DNA of 64,000 nt from positions 1,632,946-1,696,945 of the forward strand of contig NZ_LKIU01000005.1 of assembly GCF_001307035.1 (NCBI RefSeq), given 5' to 3'. Both the position numbers and the translations under genes were made by a program. The stretch comes from Arthrobacter sp. Edens01 (GTDB taxonomy: Bacteria > Actinomycetota > Actinomycetes > Actinomycetales > Micrococcaceae). Of the stretch, positions 51,351 through 59,987 are shown in pieces; position 1 is the first letter of the stretch; each line of letters opens with the position of its first letter. The notes beneath the pieces are model-generated. The model did no database searches. It was not told the origin of the DNA and saw only the letters and a program-made list of their open reading frames with translations.

Positions 51351-54300
51351 CTAGCTGTCCTTGCCGGACCGGCCCTGCGGCCGCGGCGGCAGCGGTGCCG
51401 GGCGAAGGCTGGGATAGCCCTCCCTGGCCGGCGGCTGGTCCGTGGGGATTTCTGCGAGCATCTCCTTGAGGATGGCGACACCCTGCTCCAGCTGCGGGTC
51501 GGCTCCGGCCATGTAGGAATGCGGCGGGTACGGAACTTCAATGTCCGGTTCAACCCCGCGGTTCTCCACCCCGAAACCAACGCCGCCGGTGAACCAGAAG
51601 GCGTACCGCGGCTGGGTCACCGAAGTTCCGTCAGCCAGGGCAAAACGCCCGTCGATGCCCACTACGCCGCCCCATGTGCGGGTACCGACCACAGGGCCGA
51701 TCCCGCGCAGCTTGGCCACCTGGGTAACGATGTCGCCGTCGGATCCCGCGAATTCGTCAGTCAGGATCACCACGGGGCCACGCGGGGCCTGCGCCGGATA
51801 GGTACCGGCCTGGTCTCCCCGGGGCAGGCTCCAGGCCGTCACCTTCCGGCCAATCAGTTCCGCCACCAGCTGGGACGTGTGTCCGCCCCGGTTGTGCCGG
51901 ACGTCGATTACCAGGCCGTCCTTCGCAGCCTCGCTGTCCAGGTCCCTGTGCAGCTGTGCCCACCCGCTGGCCACCATGTCCGGGATGTGCAGGTAGCCGA
52001 AGGAGCCGTCTGAAGCGGCACGCACCGCACGCCGGTTGGCATTTACCCAGTTCTGGTAACGGAGCCGCTCTTCGCTGCGCAGGGGCACGACGGCGATCCG
52101 CCGCTGCTGCGGGCTGTCCCCGTTGCGGATAACCGTCAGCTCAACCACCCGCCCTCCGGCGCCGACGAGCAGCGCTGCCGGACCCTTGTCGGCAGGGACA
52201 GGGAGCCCGTCCACGGCGGCGATCACGTCTCCGGGACGCACATCGGCACCCGGAGCGCTCAGCGGCGATATTGCCTGCGGGTCAGAGGATTCCGGATCGA
52301 GGATCCTGGCCACTTCCCAGCCGCCGTTTCCGGGCCGGAGATCTGCGCCAAGGAAGCCCTGCGGTCCTCCCCCGGCTTCGGCGATGCCGGCCGGAGTGAC
52401 GTAGGCGTGGGAGGTTCCCAGTTCACCCTGCAGCTCCCAGAGCAGGTCCACAAGATCATCATGGGACCCAAGCTGCTGTACCAGTGGCCGGTACCGTGCG
52501 TGGACGGCATCCCAGTCGAGTCCGCCCATATCCGGGGTCCAGAAGAAGTCCCGCTGCAGGCGCCAGGTCTCATCGAATGCCTGCCCCCACACCTGGAGAG
52601 GCTCCAGGAGTACGCGGATGCGGGAAAGGTCAATGGTCGTGCTCTCCGGGGAATCCTCGTCCACCCTGGCTGAGGCGGGCACGGCACGGACACGGTTTTC
52701 CTGCCGGAGCACAACCGTTCCGGCGTCGCCGCTGAGTTCGTAGTCATCCAGCGCCGGAACCAGCACGGAGACTTCCCTCTTGGCCAGGTCGAAACGCTCC
52801 AGACGCTTGCCGGGCAGCCGGTCGGAGGAGCTGGCCTTCCCGTCGCCGGTTACGCCATAGACGTCCTCCGCGAGCCACAGCAGCGCACCGTCAGCCGCCC
52901 GGAGTTTGGAGTAGCGCCCCTGCGGGACCGGAACGGGGATGATGCGTTCTGCCAGCCGGTCCAGGTCCACCAGCGTTTCCACTGCGTCCCCGGAAGCGTC
53001 CCCGGGGTCGTCCGACCCTACGGCCGGCCCTGCCGAGGGCTGTTCCACCGTGTGCGCGGACGGACCGAACGGCGAGTTGGTGGACGCTGCGAGGGCAACC
53101 AGGAAAGGCTTCGTGGACGTGGGGAACCCCAGGTCAAAACCATGTGTGTCATAGACCGGGTCAAAGCTGCGCTCTGACAGGAAAGCCAGGAACGCTCCAT
53201 CCGGTGTGAAGGAAGGGCTGTGGTCGTGGAAACGGCCGTCCGTAACGTCAGTGACGGCCGCGTCCGAACCGTTCGCGGGACGGAGCCGGATCCTGCGGCG
53301 GGCCCCTTCGATGGCGACGGGCTCGGCCCATGCCAGCCAGCGGGAGTCAGGACTGAATGCGAGTTCCTCAACGGCCCCGTGGCCGCTGTCGGCGATCTCG
53401 GACAGCAGGCCGGATTCGACGTCGAGCAGGTAGACCTGGCCGAACTCCGTGGCAGCGGCCACGAGCTTCCCGTCGGGGCTGGGGACCAGCTGGGACACCC
53501 GGGTGGGGGCGGGGAACTGGATCCGGACTACGGCATTGCCGGCTGCGCTTTCCTGGGATGCGAGGACTGCCTCGGAGGCACCCTGCTCGCCGCCCTCCGC
53601 CGGGACGCCGGCGGCCGGAGCTGACACCGCTGCGGGGGCAGCAGGCACTGCCGTGCTGCCTGCCGGGGGACGGCCCAGAGCCGATACGGGCCGAGGAAGC
53701 TCATCCTGGCCGTCTTCTGCCGGTGCAGCCGGCGTTTCGGTGTCTCGCTTTGCCTGCTCTGCCACGGCTGGCAAAGACGCGAAAACGTCCTTGATGAACA
53801 ATGCCTCTTCGTTGCCGGGATCGGCCACAAACACGGCGCGTCCTCCCGGCAGCGGCCGGCCCAGCCGGGCCCGGACACCCGGGGTTGCCTCGATTACCCG
53901 CGAGGGTCCGTCCTTGTGCGTGAGCCAGTGCAGCGTGCCGTGGCTTTCAACCACACTGGATTTGCCGGCGGTGTCGGGCACCGCTGCGGCCAGGTGGCGC
54001 GCGGCGTTGAGCGGGCGGGGCCGGCGTCCGGTTCCCGCCGAACCCAGGCTGATGTCCAGCCGCTCAGGTTCCGCGTCCAGGTTCGCAAGCAGCCAGAGTG
54101 CGCCGGCAGATTCGAAGATGATCCGGGTACCGTCCGAGGACGGGTGCCGGACGTAGAAGTCCTGGAAGTCAGTGTGCCTGCGCAGGTCGGATCCTGCCGG
54201 CGTCACCGAGTAGATGTTGCCGTAGCCCTCATGGTCGGAGAAGAAGGCGATCCGGCCGTCTACCCACATCGGGTAGGCGAGGTTGCCGTCAAGTTCGGGA

Positions 54301-54863
54301 ACCAGGCGGACAAACTCGCCGTTGCCGTCGGCATCGATCCAGAGTTTCCCGGCAGTGCCGCCGCGGTATCTCTTCCAGCGTGCGGGCTCCCGGCTAAGCA
54401 CGGATCCGATAACAAGCGGGCGCTCGTCGCCCAGTGCCGGCCCGTGTGCCAGCGTGTCCAGCGGCCCGTAGGGAAGCCTCGACGGCGCTGCGCCGTCCAA
54501 TGGAACCTCGTAGGCCCAGCGGAGGCGAAAGTCCTCGTACTCAAAAGGGCTGGTGGCGATGACCGCCCCTGAGGGCGCGAACCCGCGGACCCGGGTGTTC
54601 TGGTTGCCCCAGAAGGTCAGCTGGCGGAAGTCTCCGCCCTCGGTATCGGCCGTCACGACTTCCGGTGCGGCACCCTGGATGACAGTCCAGGCGATCCGCG
54701 ATCCGTCCGGCGAGAACTTGGGATTGCGGGCAGGCAGCTGCAGGGAGGACACACGCCAGGCCCGTCCCCCTGAAACCGGCGCCACCCACACGTCGTCCTC
54801 GGCTACGAAGGTCACGCGGTCGCCGTGCAGGTTGGGAAAGCGAAGGTACGCAGTTGAACTCAT
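51351..54863 (-). CDS. Tricorn-type S41 protease (beta-propeller plus PDZ)
   Basis: This 1170-aa cytosolic protease degrades peptides downstream of proteasome-like enzymes. From ATG 54863, it has an N-terminal beta-propeller region (MSSTAYLRFPNLHGDRVTFVAEDDVWVAPVSGGRA through about residue 660). A PDZ domain near 760-840 (RPGDVIAAVDGLPVPADKG) follows, then the S41 catalytic core near 880-1100 with the nucleophile Ser in DEFAGSDGDIV and His in LGTSHAYV. A disordered Ala/Pro insert lies near residues 370-430. A TAGGAT ends 7 nt before the ATG (54876-54871) and shares its first three bases with the TAG of the kinase gene, so it could be leaderless or coupled to that gene. Confidence 0.92.
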   Translation of the reverse strand: MSSTAYLRFPNLHGDRVTFVAEDDVWVAPVSGGRAWRVSSLQLPARNPKFSPDGSRIAWTVIQGAAPEVVTADTEGGDFRQLTFWGNQNTRVRGFAPSGAVIATSPFEYEDFRLRWAYEVPLDGAAPSRLPYGPLDTLAHGPALGDERPLVIGSVLSREPARWKRYRGGTAGKLWIDADGNGEFVRLVPELDGNLAYPMWVDGRIAFFSDHEGYGNIYSVTPAGSDLRRHTDFQDFYVRHPSSDGTRIIFESAGALWLLANLDAEPERLDISLGSAGTGRRPRPLNAARHLAAAVPDTAGKSSVVESHGTLHWLTHKDGPSRVIEATPGVRARLGRPLPGGRAVFVADPGNEEALFIKDVFASLPAVAEQAKRDTETPAAPAEDGQDELPRPVSALGRPPAGSTAVPAAPAAVSAPAAGVPAEGGEQGASEAVLASQESAAGNAVVRIQFPAPTRVSQLVPSPDGKLVAAATEFGQVYLLDVESGLLSEIADSGHGAVEELAFSPDSRWLAWAEPVAIEGARRRIRLRPANGSDAAVTDVTDGRFHDHSPSFTPDGAFLAFLSERSFDPVYDTHGFDLGFPTSTKPFLVALAASTNSPFGPSAHTVEQPSAGPAVGSDDPGDASGDAVETLVDLDRLAERIIPVPVPQGRYSKLRAADGALLWLAEDVYGVTGDGKASSSDRLPGKRLERFDLAKREVSVLVPALDDYELSGDAGTVVLRQENRVRAVPASARVDEDSPESTTIDLSRIRVLLEPLQVWGQAFDETWRLQRDFFWTPDMGGLDWDAVHARYRPLVQQLGSHDDLVDLLWELQGELGTSHAYVTPAGIAEAGGGPQGFLGADLRPGNGGWEVARILDPESSDPQAISPLSAPGADVRPGDVIAAVDGLPVPADKGPAALLVGAGGRVVELTVIRNGDSPQQRRIAVVPLRSEERLRYQNWVNANRRAVRAASDGSFGYLHIPDMVASGWAQLHRDLDSEAAKDGLVIDVRHNRGGHTSQLVAELIGRKVTAWSLPRGDQAGTYPAQAPRGPVVILTDEFAGSDGDIVTQVAKLRGIGPVVGTRTWGGVVGIDGRFALADGTSVTQPRYAFWFTGGVGFGVENRGVEPDIEVPYPPHSYMAGADPQLEQGVAILKEMLAEIPTDQPPAREGYPSLRPAPLPPRPQGRSGKDS

Positions 54864-54870
54864 ATTTCCG

Positions 54871-54876
54871 ATCCTA
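54871..54876 (-). promoter_or_regulatory. Candidate -10 of a leaderless tricorn protease transcript
   Basis: TAGGAT (read leftward, 54876-54871) lies 7 nt before ATG 54863 and includes the kinase stop codon. Translation coupling to the upstream gene is an alternative. Confidence 0.45.
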
Positions 54877-56523
54877 TCTTTCGGCTTCCCCCCTCCTGTC
54901 CAGGCTTGCCGCAGCGGGCAGCACTGCGGCGATCCGCCACTGTCCCTCCACTCGAACCATCTCCAGGAGCACGTCCTGCCGGACCGGGCTCCCGGCGGGG
55001 GCAGCCTCTGTGCCGTCTGCACGGACCTGCTGCCAGCCGGAGAGCTGCGCCGAGACATGGATCCGGGCTGCCCCTGCGGGCGGGCCACCTGGTCCGTCCC
55101 GCTCAGCGGCTGAGGCCTGTAGGACTTCGACGCCAAAACCGGCCAGCCGTTCCCCCCGTTCCTCAAGACGTGCCAGCTGGGCTTGGTCTGCCGCCTGCGC
55201 CGCTGAGCCTTCCTGATTGACCCATGCCAGCAGCTCAGTACTGCCCTGTTCGAACGCACGTGCGCGAAGAGCCGAGAGAACCCGGACAGCCGTGAGCGGA
55301 TCCTCTGCTGCCAACGCAGCCTGCTCCTCGGCTGAAGGCTCCCCCGTCCCGGCTGCCTCACCGCTTCCCGGCCGTTCATCGGCCGCGTCGCTCCGGCCCG
55401 GCAACGCGGAGCCCTCCACGGTGTCCCCTGACGCGGGCACGAAGGCATGCTGGCGGGGATAGAGGACTTCCGGGGCCAGAACGGCGACAGCTCCGAGGCC
55501 GGCGGTCGCGGACACCAGCAGCGTGGCGATGACCATCCTGGCTTTCCCGTGGCCGCCTTCCGCTACCCGTCGCCGTGCCGGGCCCGTTCCCGCAGAACGG
55601 GGTTTCCTGCCCTGCTTCTGTCTCCGGCGTCTTCCAGACCCGGCACGCAGGGATACGGAAGCACCCGCCCCGGGGCGGCGGAGGCCGGCGGTGAGCAGGT
55701 CCATAGGCTCCGGGTCCCAGGCCCCCAGTACCTCCGCAGCGAATTCTCCGGCTCCCGGACGCAGGGCAGGGTCCTCCCGGAGCGCCGAATCCAGCAGGTC
55801 CCGCAGCACGGCGGGCGCCTCCGGCACCAGGACGCCCAGCGGAGGACGGAGACCAGGCACCAGGGGCCTGCCCGTCAGCATGAACCAGCCGAGGGCCCCC
55901 AGCGCGTACACGTCCTCCGACGGTCCGTGACCCGGCACAGACGTAGAAACCCCTGCCGTGCAGGACCCGGGATCCCCCGCTTTGAGGCCATGCGCCGGGG
56001 GCAGGATCACCCCCGCCCCGAAATCCGCCAGCAGCGGCTTGCCGTTGGCCGTGAAGAGAACGTTCCCGGGCGTGAGCCGTCCGTGGACGGCCCCTTCGTC
56101 ATGCAGGGCCTGGAGCGCCCGGCCCACACCCACCAGCACTGTTACGGCCTGCCCCGGCGTCAGAGCGCCCCGCGCAGCAACCACCCGGGCCAGGCTGCCG
56201 CCGGGCGCATATTCAAGCAACAGTCCCGGACCGTCGGCCGCAGCAACGATTCCGTGGACACCCAGCAGGTTCTCATGGTGGTAGCGGGAGAGGATGGTGA
56301 GTTCCCGGCGCAGTTCATAGTCGTCTCGGAGGGTACTGCCGGCGTGCGGGATTTTGAGCGCATAGCTCTGCCCCTCACCAATGTGTTCCACCAGCCAAAC
56401 CGACGCACCGCTTCCCGTGCCCAGACACGGACCGGTTCGCCAGGCCTCCTCAGGGAGCAGCGGAGGGCGGACGGTGCCGGCGTCTTCAAAAGCGTCAGCT
56501 TCAGTTCCCGGCCCTGTCTCCAT
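54874..56523 (-). CDS. Membrane-anchored Ser/Thr kinase-like protein, predicted pseudokinase
   Basis: This 549-aa protein has an N-terminal kinase fold (about 25-275) followed by a Pro/Arg-rich linker, a single membrane helix (about 335-355; RMVIATLLVSATAGLGAVAV) and an extracytoplasmic domain of about 190 residues. ALK57 (VAIK lysine), Glu74 and ADFGAG with Asp167 are present. The catalytic loop reads HGRLTPGN at 147-154, where active kinases have HRDLKPEN. Both the catalytic Asp and the Lys are missing, so it is probably not an active kinase. It is followed directly by the tricorn gene (10-bp gap), perhaps to control it. Confidence 0.85.
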   Translation of the reverse strand: METGPGTEADAFEDAGTVRPPLLPEEAWRTGPCLGTGSGASVWLVEHIGEGQSYALKIPHAGSTLRDDYELRRELTILSRYHHENLLGVHGIVAAADGPGLLLEYAPGGSLARVVAARGALTPGQAVTVLVGVGRALQALHDEGAVHGRLTPGNVLFTANGKPLLADFGAGVILPPAHGLKAGDPGSCTAGVSTSVPGHGPSEDVYALGALGWFMLTGRPLVPGLRPPLGVLVPEAPAVLRDLLDSALREDPALRPGAGEFAAEVLGAWDPEPMDLLTAGLRRPGAGASVSLRAGSGRRRRQKQGRKPRSAGTGPARRRVAEGGHGKARMVIATLLVSATAGLGAVAVLAPEVLYPRQHAFVPASGDTVEGSALPGRSDAADERPGSGEAAGTGEPSAEEQAALAAEDPLTAVRVLSALRARAFEQGSTELLAWVNQEGSAAQAADQAQLARLEERGERLAGFGVEVLQASAAERDGPGGPPAGAARIHVSAQLSGWQQVRADGTEAAPAGSPVRQDVLLEMVRVEGQWRIAAVLPAAASLDRRGEAER

Positions 56524-56623
56524 GCCGACAGTTCTAGCCTGCCAAAGCGATTGGTGCAGGACTTATCCACAGGCTGCGGCAAACGTGACGCGAAACACAT
56601 CTGCTTTCCGTCACTGCACCGGT

Positions 56624-56629
56624 TAGGGT
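56624..56629 (+). promoter_or_regulatory. Candidate -10 of a leaderless lipB transcript
   Basis: TAGGGT ends 7 nt before ATG 56637. No purine-rich ribosome binding site lies between them, which favours a leaderless mRNA. Confidence 0.55.
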
Positions 56630-56636
56630 AGCCCCT

Positions 56637-57353
56637 ATGGATCTGCAGTTTCTCCGCGTTGGCCTTGCTCCCGGCTACCTGGACTACCAGGAGGGATGGG
56701 ATCTTCAACGCAGGGCCCACCGGGAGGTCAGCGAGGGAACCCGGCAGAACACCGTCTACCTTCTGGAGCACACCCCGGTCTACACGGCCGGAAGGCGAAC
56801 CGAGCCCCATGAGCGCCCCTTCGACGGCACCGAGGTGGTCAATGTTGACCGCGGTGGCAAACTCACCTGGCACGGTCCCGGGCAGCTGGTGGGCTACCCA
56901 ATCCTCCGCCTGCCGGATCCCGTCCTGGTGGTGGACTACGTCGCAGCTCTTGAGTCCGCCCTTATCAGCGTGCTGGCCGACTACGGCCTGGCCGGGGAAC
57001 GCGTAGACGGACGCTCGGGTGTCTGGATCCGCGGGACGGACGGCGGGCAGGACCGCAAGATCGCCGCCGTCGGCATCCGCGTGGACCACGGCGTTACGAT
57101 GCACGGATTCTCACTGAACTGCAGCAATGACCTCGCTCCCTACGCCCAGATCGTGGCGTGCGGAATTTCCGATGCAGGCACGACTTCAATCAGCGCCGAA
57201 ACGGGCACTGCGGTGACGCCCTCAGACGTGGTGGCGCGTGTGGAGGAAGAACTGCGGCACACCCTCGCGAACCTATCTCCCCATCCCGGTGCTGCACCCC
57301 CAGCGCCGGGCAACTCCGGCACAGCCAACAAAGCACAAGGAGCCATGACGTGA
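56637..57353 (+). CDS. lipB: Octanoyl-(ACP) protein N-octanoyltransferase
   Basis: This 238-aa enzyme transfers octanoyl groups from acyl carrier protein to lipoyl domains, the first step of lipoylation. The catalytic pair is Lys141 (DRKIAAVG) and Cys175 (VACGISDAG). [14 protein letters not shown] is the substrate-binding segment. The last 20 residues are a Pro/Ala tail. The stop overlaps the lipA start (GTGA). The pathway supplies the lipoylated SucB encoded at 39.3 kb. Confidence 0.95.
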   Translation: MDLQFLRVGLAPGYLDYQEGWDLQRRAHREVSEGTRQNTVYLLEHTPVYTAGRRTEPHERPFDGTEVVNVDRGGKLTWHGPGQLVGYPILRLPDPVLVVDYVAALESALISVLADYGLAGERVDGRSGVWIRGTDGGQDRKIAAVGIRVDHGVTMHGFSLNCSNDLAPYAQIVACGISDAGTTSISAETGTAVTPSDVVARVEEELRHTLANLSPHPGAAPPAPGNSGTANKAQGAMT

Positions 57354-58354
57354 CACTTGCCCCCGAAGGCCGCCGCCTGCTGCGCATCGAGCAGCGAAAC
57401 GTCGCCGTTCCGGTGGAACGCAAGCCCGACTGGATCAAAGCGAAGGTCAACATTGGCCCGGAGTACGTCCATTTGAAAGGGCAGGTGAAGAAAGAAGGCC
57501 TGCACACAGTCTGCGAGGAGGCAGGCTGCCCCAACATCTTCGAATGCTGGGAAGACAAGGAAGCGACGTTCCTGATCGGCGGTTCGGACTGTACGCGCCG
57601 CTGCGATTTCTGCCAGATCGACACTGGCAAGCCTTCGCCGCTGGACCGCATGGAACCGCTGAAGGTTGCGCGTTCGGTCCAGTCGATGAACCTGCGCTAC
57701 GCGACCGTCACCGGCGTCGCCCGCGACGACCTTGCGGACGAGGGAACCTGGCTGTACGCGGAGACGATTCGCCAGATCCATGCCCTCAACCCGGGAACCG
57801 GCGTCGAAATCCTCATTCCGGATTTCTCCGGCAAGCCCGAACACATCCAGGCCATCTGCGATGCGGCCCCGGAAGTATTCGCGCACAACGTGGAGACGGT
57901 CCCCCGCCTTTTCAAGCGGATCCGGCCGGCATTCCGCTACGAGCGTTCCCTGGATGTCATCACTCAGGGGCAGGCACTGGGCATGGTCACCAAGTCGAAC
58001 CTGATCCTGGGCATGGGCGAAACACGGGACGAAATCTCCGGTGCGCTGCGGGACCTCCGTGAGGCAGGCTGCGACCTGCTGACCATCACCCAGTACCTGA
58101 GGCCCAGCGAACGCCACCTGCCGGTGGACCGCTGGGTCAAGCCGGAGGAATTCGTCGAGCTCAGTGCAGAGGCGGAAGAACTGGGCTTCCTGGGAGTGAT
58201 GAGCGGTCCCCTGGTCCGTTCCTCCTACCGGGCAGGCCGGCTTTGGGCAGGCGCCATGCGCAAAAAGGGCCGCGTGCTGCCGCCCAACCTCGCCCACATC
58301 GCTGACTCCGGGACCGCTGCCCAGGAGGCATCCGCCGTCCTGGCCCGCCGGTAA
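57350..58354 (+). CDS. lipA: Lipoyl synthase
   Basis: This 334-aa radical-SAM enzyme inserts two sulfur atoms into octanoyl-lipoyl domains. It has the auxiliary cluster cysteines C55, C60, C66 ([12 protein letters not shown]) and the radical-SAM CX3CX2C motif at C81, C85, C88 (CTRRCDFC). The C-terminal serine of the auxiliary cluster is in [11 protein letters not shown]. The start is GTG 57350 with AAGGAG 7 nt upstream, overlapping the lipB stop codon. It is followed by 103 bp of non-coding sequence. Confidence 0.96.
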   Translation: MTLAPEGRRLLRIEQRNVAVPVERKPDWIKAKVNIGPEYVHLKGQVKKEGLHTVCEEAGCPNIFECWEDKEATFLIGGSDCTRRCDFCQIDTGKPSPLDRMEPLKVARSVQSMNLRYATVTGVARDDLADEGTWLYAETIRQIHALNPGTGVEILIPDFSGKPEHIQAICDAAPEVFAHNVETVPRLFKRIRPAFRYERSLDVITQGQALGMVTKSNLILGMGETRDEISGALRDLREAGCDLLTITQYLRPSERHLPVDRWVKPEEFVELSAEAEELGFLGVMSGPLVRSSYRAGRLWAGAMRKKGRVLPPNLAHIADSGTAAQEASAVLARR

Positions 58355-58457
58355 TGCCCGGCGGATACCTTCGTTTTCCCTAGTCTCAACAGGCCCGCCT
58401 GCTCCCCGCGTCACGGGGAGATAGTGCTGCGCCTTCATCACGTAGAATTGACGCATT
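58355..58457 (+). promoter_or_regulatory. lipA-DUF4191 gap
   Basis: A hairpin CTCCCCG-CGTCA-CGGGGAG (58402-58420) without a T-run lies here. TAGAAT at 58443-58448 is a likely -10 for DUF4191, 9 nt before its ATG. Confidence 0.45.
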
Positions 58458-59210
58458 ATGGCCAACAGCACTGATTCCGACGCATCCAAGGGCGCCCGCC
58501 GCGGCCTCTTCTCCCGCAAGCCGAAGGCGGAAAAGAAGAACAAGCAGCCCGGCCGCATGAAACAGATCGCCGATGTCTTCAAGATGACCCGGCGCAATGA
58601 TCCCAGTGTCATTTGGCGGATGGTGGGTGCCTTTGCGGGCATCATCGCCATCGGCCTGATCATTGGTTTCCTGATCGACAACTGGGTCACGATGCTCATC
58701 ATCGCGATCCCGCTCGGCCTGCTGGCCGCCATGTTCATCCTCTCCCGCCGTGCCGAACGCGCAGCCTTCGCGCAGATCGAGGGACAGCCGGGAGCCTCCG
58801 GTGCCGCACTTTCCGTCCTGCGCCGCGGCTGGATCCTGGAGGAACAGCCCGTTGCCGTCAGCCCGCGCACCCAGGATGCTGTGTTCCGCGCCATCGGACG
58901 TCCCGGCATTGTCCTGGTCACCGAAGGTCCGTCGAACCGGGTCAAGACACTGGTTGACGGTGAACGCCGCAAGATGAACCGTATTGTCCCCAACGTTCCG
59001 GTCCACGTCATCCAGACGGGACGCGGCGAAGGACAGGTCCCCCTCCAGCAGGTTGCCAAGAAGGTCAAGAAGCTCAAGAAGTCGCTGACCAAGCAGGAGG
59101 TCGCCGCCGTGAACAAGCGGCTCTCCGCCCTCGGCCAGCGCCTTCCAATCCCCAAGGGCATCGACCCGTACAAGGCACGCCCGGACCGCAAGGCCGCCCG
59201 CGGCCGCTAA
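58458..59210 (+). CDS. DUF4191 family membrane protein
   Basis: This 250-aa protein begins with a basic, disordered tail (MANSTDSDASKGARRGLFSR) and has two transmembrane helices (about 55-74 and 77-96). A conserved soluble domain follows, from about 105 (LRRGWILEEQPVAVSPRTQD, GIVLVTEGPSNRVKTLVDGERRK), with a basic C-terminus. It is a DUF4191 protein of unknown function, always beside lipA in actinobacteria. A strong terminator lies 14 bp after its stop. Confidence 0.85.
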   Translation: MANSTDSDASKGARRGLFSRKPKAEKKNKQPGRMKQIADVFKMTRRNDPSVIWRMVGAFAGIIAIGLIIGFLIDNWVTMLIIAIPLGLLAAMFILSRRAERAAFAQIEGQPGASGAALSVLRRGWILEEQPVAVSPRTQDAVFRAIGRPGIVLVTEGPSNRVKTLVDGERRKMNRIVPNVPVHVIQTGRGEGQVPLQQVAKKVKKLKKSLTKQEVAAVNKRLSALGQRLPIPKGIDPYKARPDRKAARGR

Positions 59211-59223
59211 GATCCGCAGCATA

Positions 59224-59265
59224 AAAGAATGCCCCCGTCAGGTGAACCTGGCGGGGGCATTCTTT
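59224..59265. terminator. Bidirectional terminator between DUF4191 and the RDD gene
   Basis: A 20-bp stem with one G.U pair (59224-59243 with 59246-59265) around a 2-nt GA loop, ending CATTCTTT on one side and AAAGAATG on the other, so it works in both directions for the two convergent genes. Confidence 0.9.
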
Positions 59266-59276
59266 GTGTTGGGGGG

Positions 59277-59723
59277 TCAGCGCCCGTGCTTGACCTTCAC
59301 GAGGACAGTCTTCATCGCCCTGTCATGGAGACCACGCTGGTCGGCATCGAAGATCAGGGCCGGGATAACGAGGCAGAGCAGGACAGTGCGAACGACGCCG
59401 GCAAGCGGGCCGGCAGCGCTGCCGTCGAGTTTCTGCACCTGCAGGCTGAAAACCCGGTGTCCGATGCTGTAGCCCAGCAAGCCGACGAGCACGATCTGCC
59501 CTGCAGCAAACACCAGCAGGATCGAGTTTCCCGTGCCGCCGAAAAACGCGTACGCAATCAGTGACGCCAGCGCCCAGTCGATGATGAGCGCACCCAGCCT
59601 CGGGCCCACCCGGGCGATCGAACCAGGACCTGTCCGGGGCCTGCCCAGCCTGCGGCCCGGCCAGTTCTCTTCGTCGGATGGGGGGCCTTCAAGCCATGAA
59701 CCAATGCTTCGTCTGTCAACCAC
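59277..59723 (-). CDS. RDD family membrane protein
   Basis: This 148-aa protein has three membrane helices in the RDD domain (about 43-63, 68-90 and 108-125). The motif GPRLGALIIDWALASLIAYA corresponds to the Arg-Asp-containing first helix, and HRVFSLQVQKLDGSAAG and DADQRGLHDRAMKTVLV to later conserved blocks. The function is not defined; some members relate to Na+/H+ exchange. A TAGTCT 6 nt before its GTG (59723) suggests a leaderless transcript. Confidence 0.85.
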   Translation of the reverse strand: MVDRRSIGSWLEGPPSDEENWPGRRLGRPRTGPGSIARVGPRLGALIIDWALASLIAYAFFGGTGNSILLVFAAGQIVLVGLLGYSIGHRVFSLQVQKLDGSAAGPLAGVVRTVLLCLVIPALIFDADQRGLHDRAMKTVLVKVKHGR

Positions 59724-59987
59724 GGTTTAAGACTACCCGGAGCCCCTGATGCCCGGTTCCCCCTTCTGTGACGGGACCCTATTGTGCCCGCAACTGCCTG
59801 CACAGGCTAGGGTGGTAGGTGTTACCGGGAGCACGTAACGTCACCGAAACATTGGTGACACGGGCGGGTAATGGGGTGTTCCTAGACTTACAGCTGTTAC
59901 CGGAACCGCGGAATTCACCGCCCGGTACACGGACAGGCCAACCGCCCGGGGCCTTCCACTCAAACATGTATAAGGAGCATAGACACG
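59724..59987 (+). promoter_or_regulatory. Divergent region between the RDD gene and glnA
   Basis: This 264-bp region carries the leftward promoter for RDD (TAGTCT 59735-59730) and the glnA control region with a GlnR-type box (59835-59850). TAGACT at 59885-59890 is a possible -10 for glnA. AAGGAG at 59972-59977 is its ribosome binding site. Confidence 0.5.
59835..59850 (+). promoter_or_regulatory. GlnR-type box upstream of glnA
   Basis: GTAAC (59835-59839), then 6 nt, then GAAAC (59846-59850) exactly match the gTnAC-N6-GAAAC half-site of actinobacterial GlnR. A second, poorer half-site follows (GACAC at 59857-59861 and GTAAT at 59868-59872). GTCACC-N8-GGTGAC (59840-59859) is an inverted repeat inside the same stretch. 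Confidence 0.6.

Noticed and set aside
57140-59191. 683-codon minus-strand frame across lipB, lipA and DUF4191
   Set aside because: LipA has its radical-SAM cysteines on the plus strand; the antisense product shows no domain.
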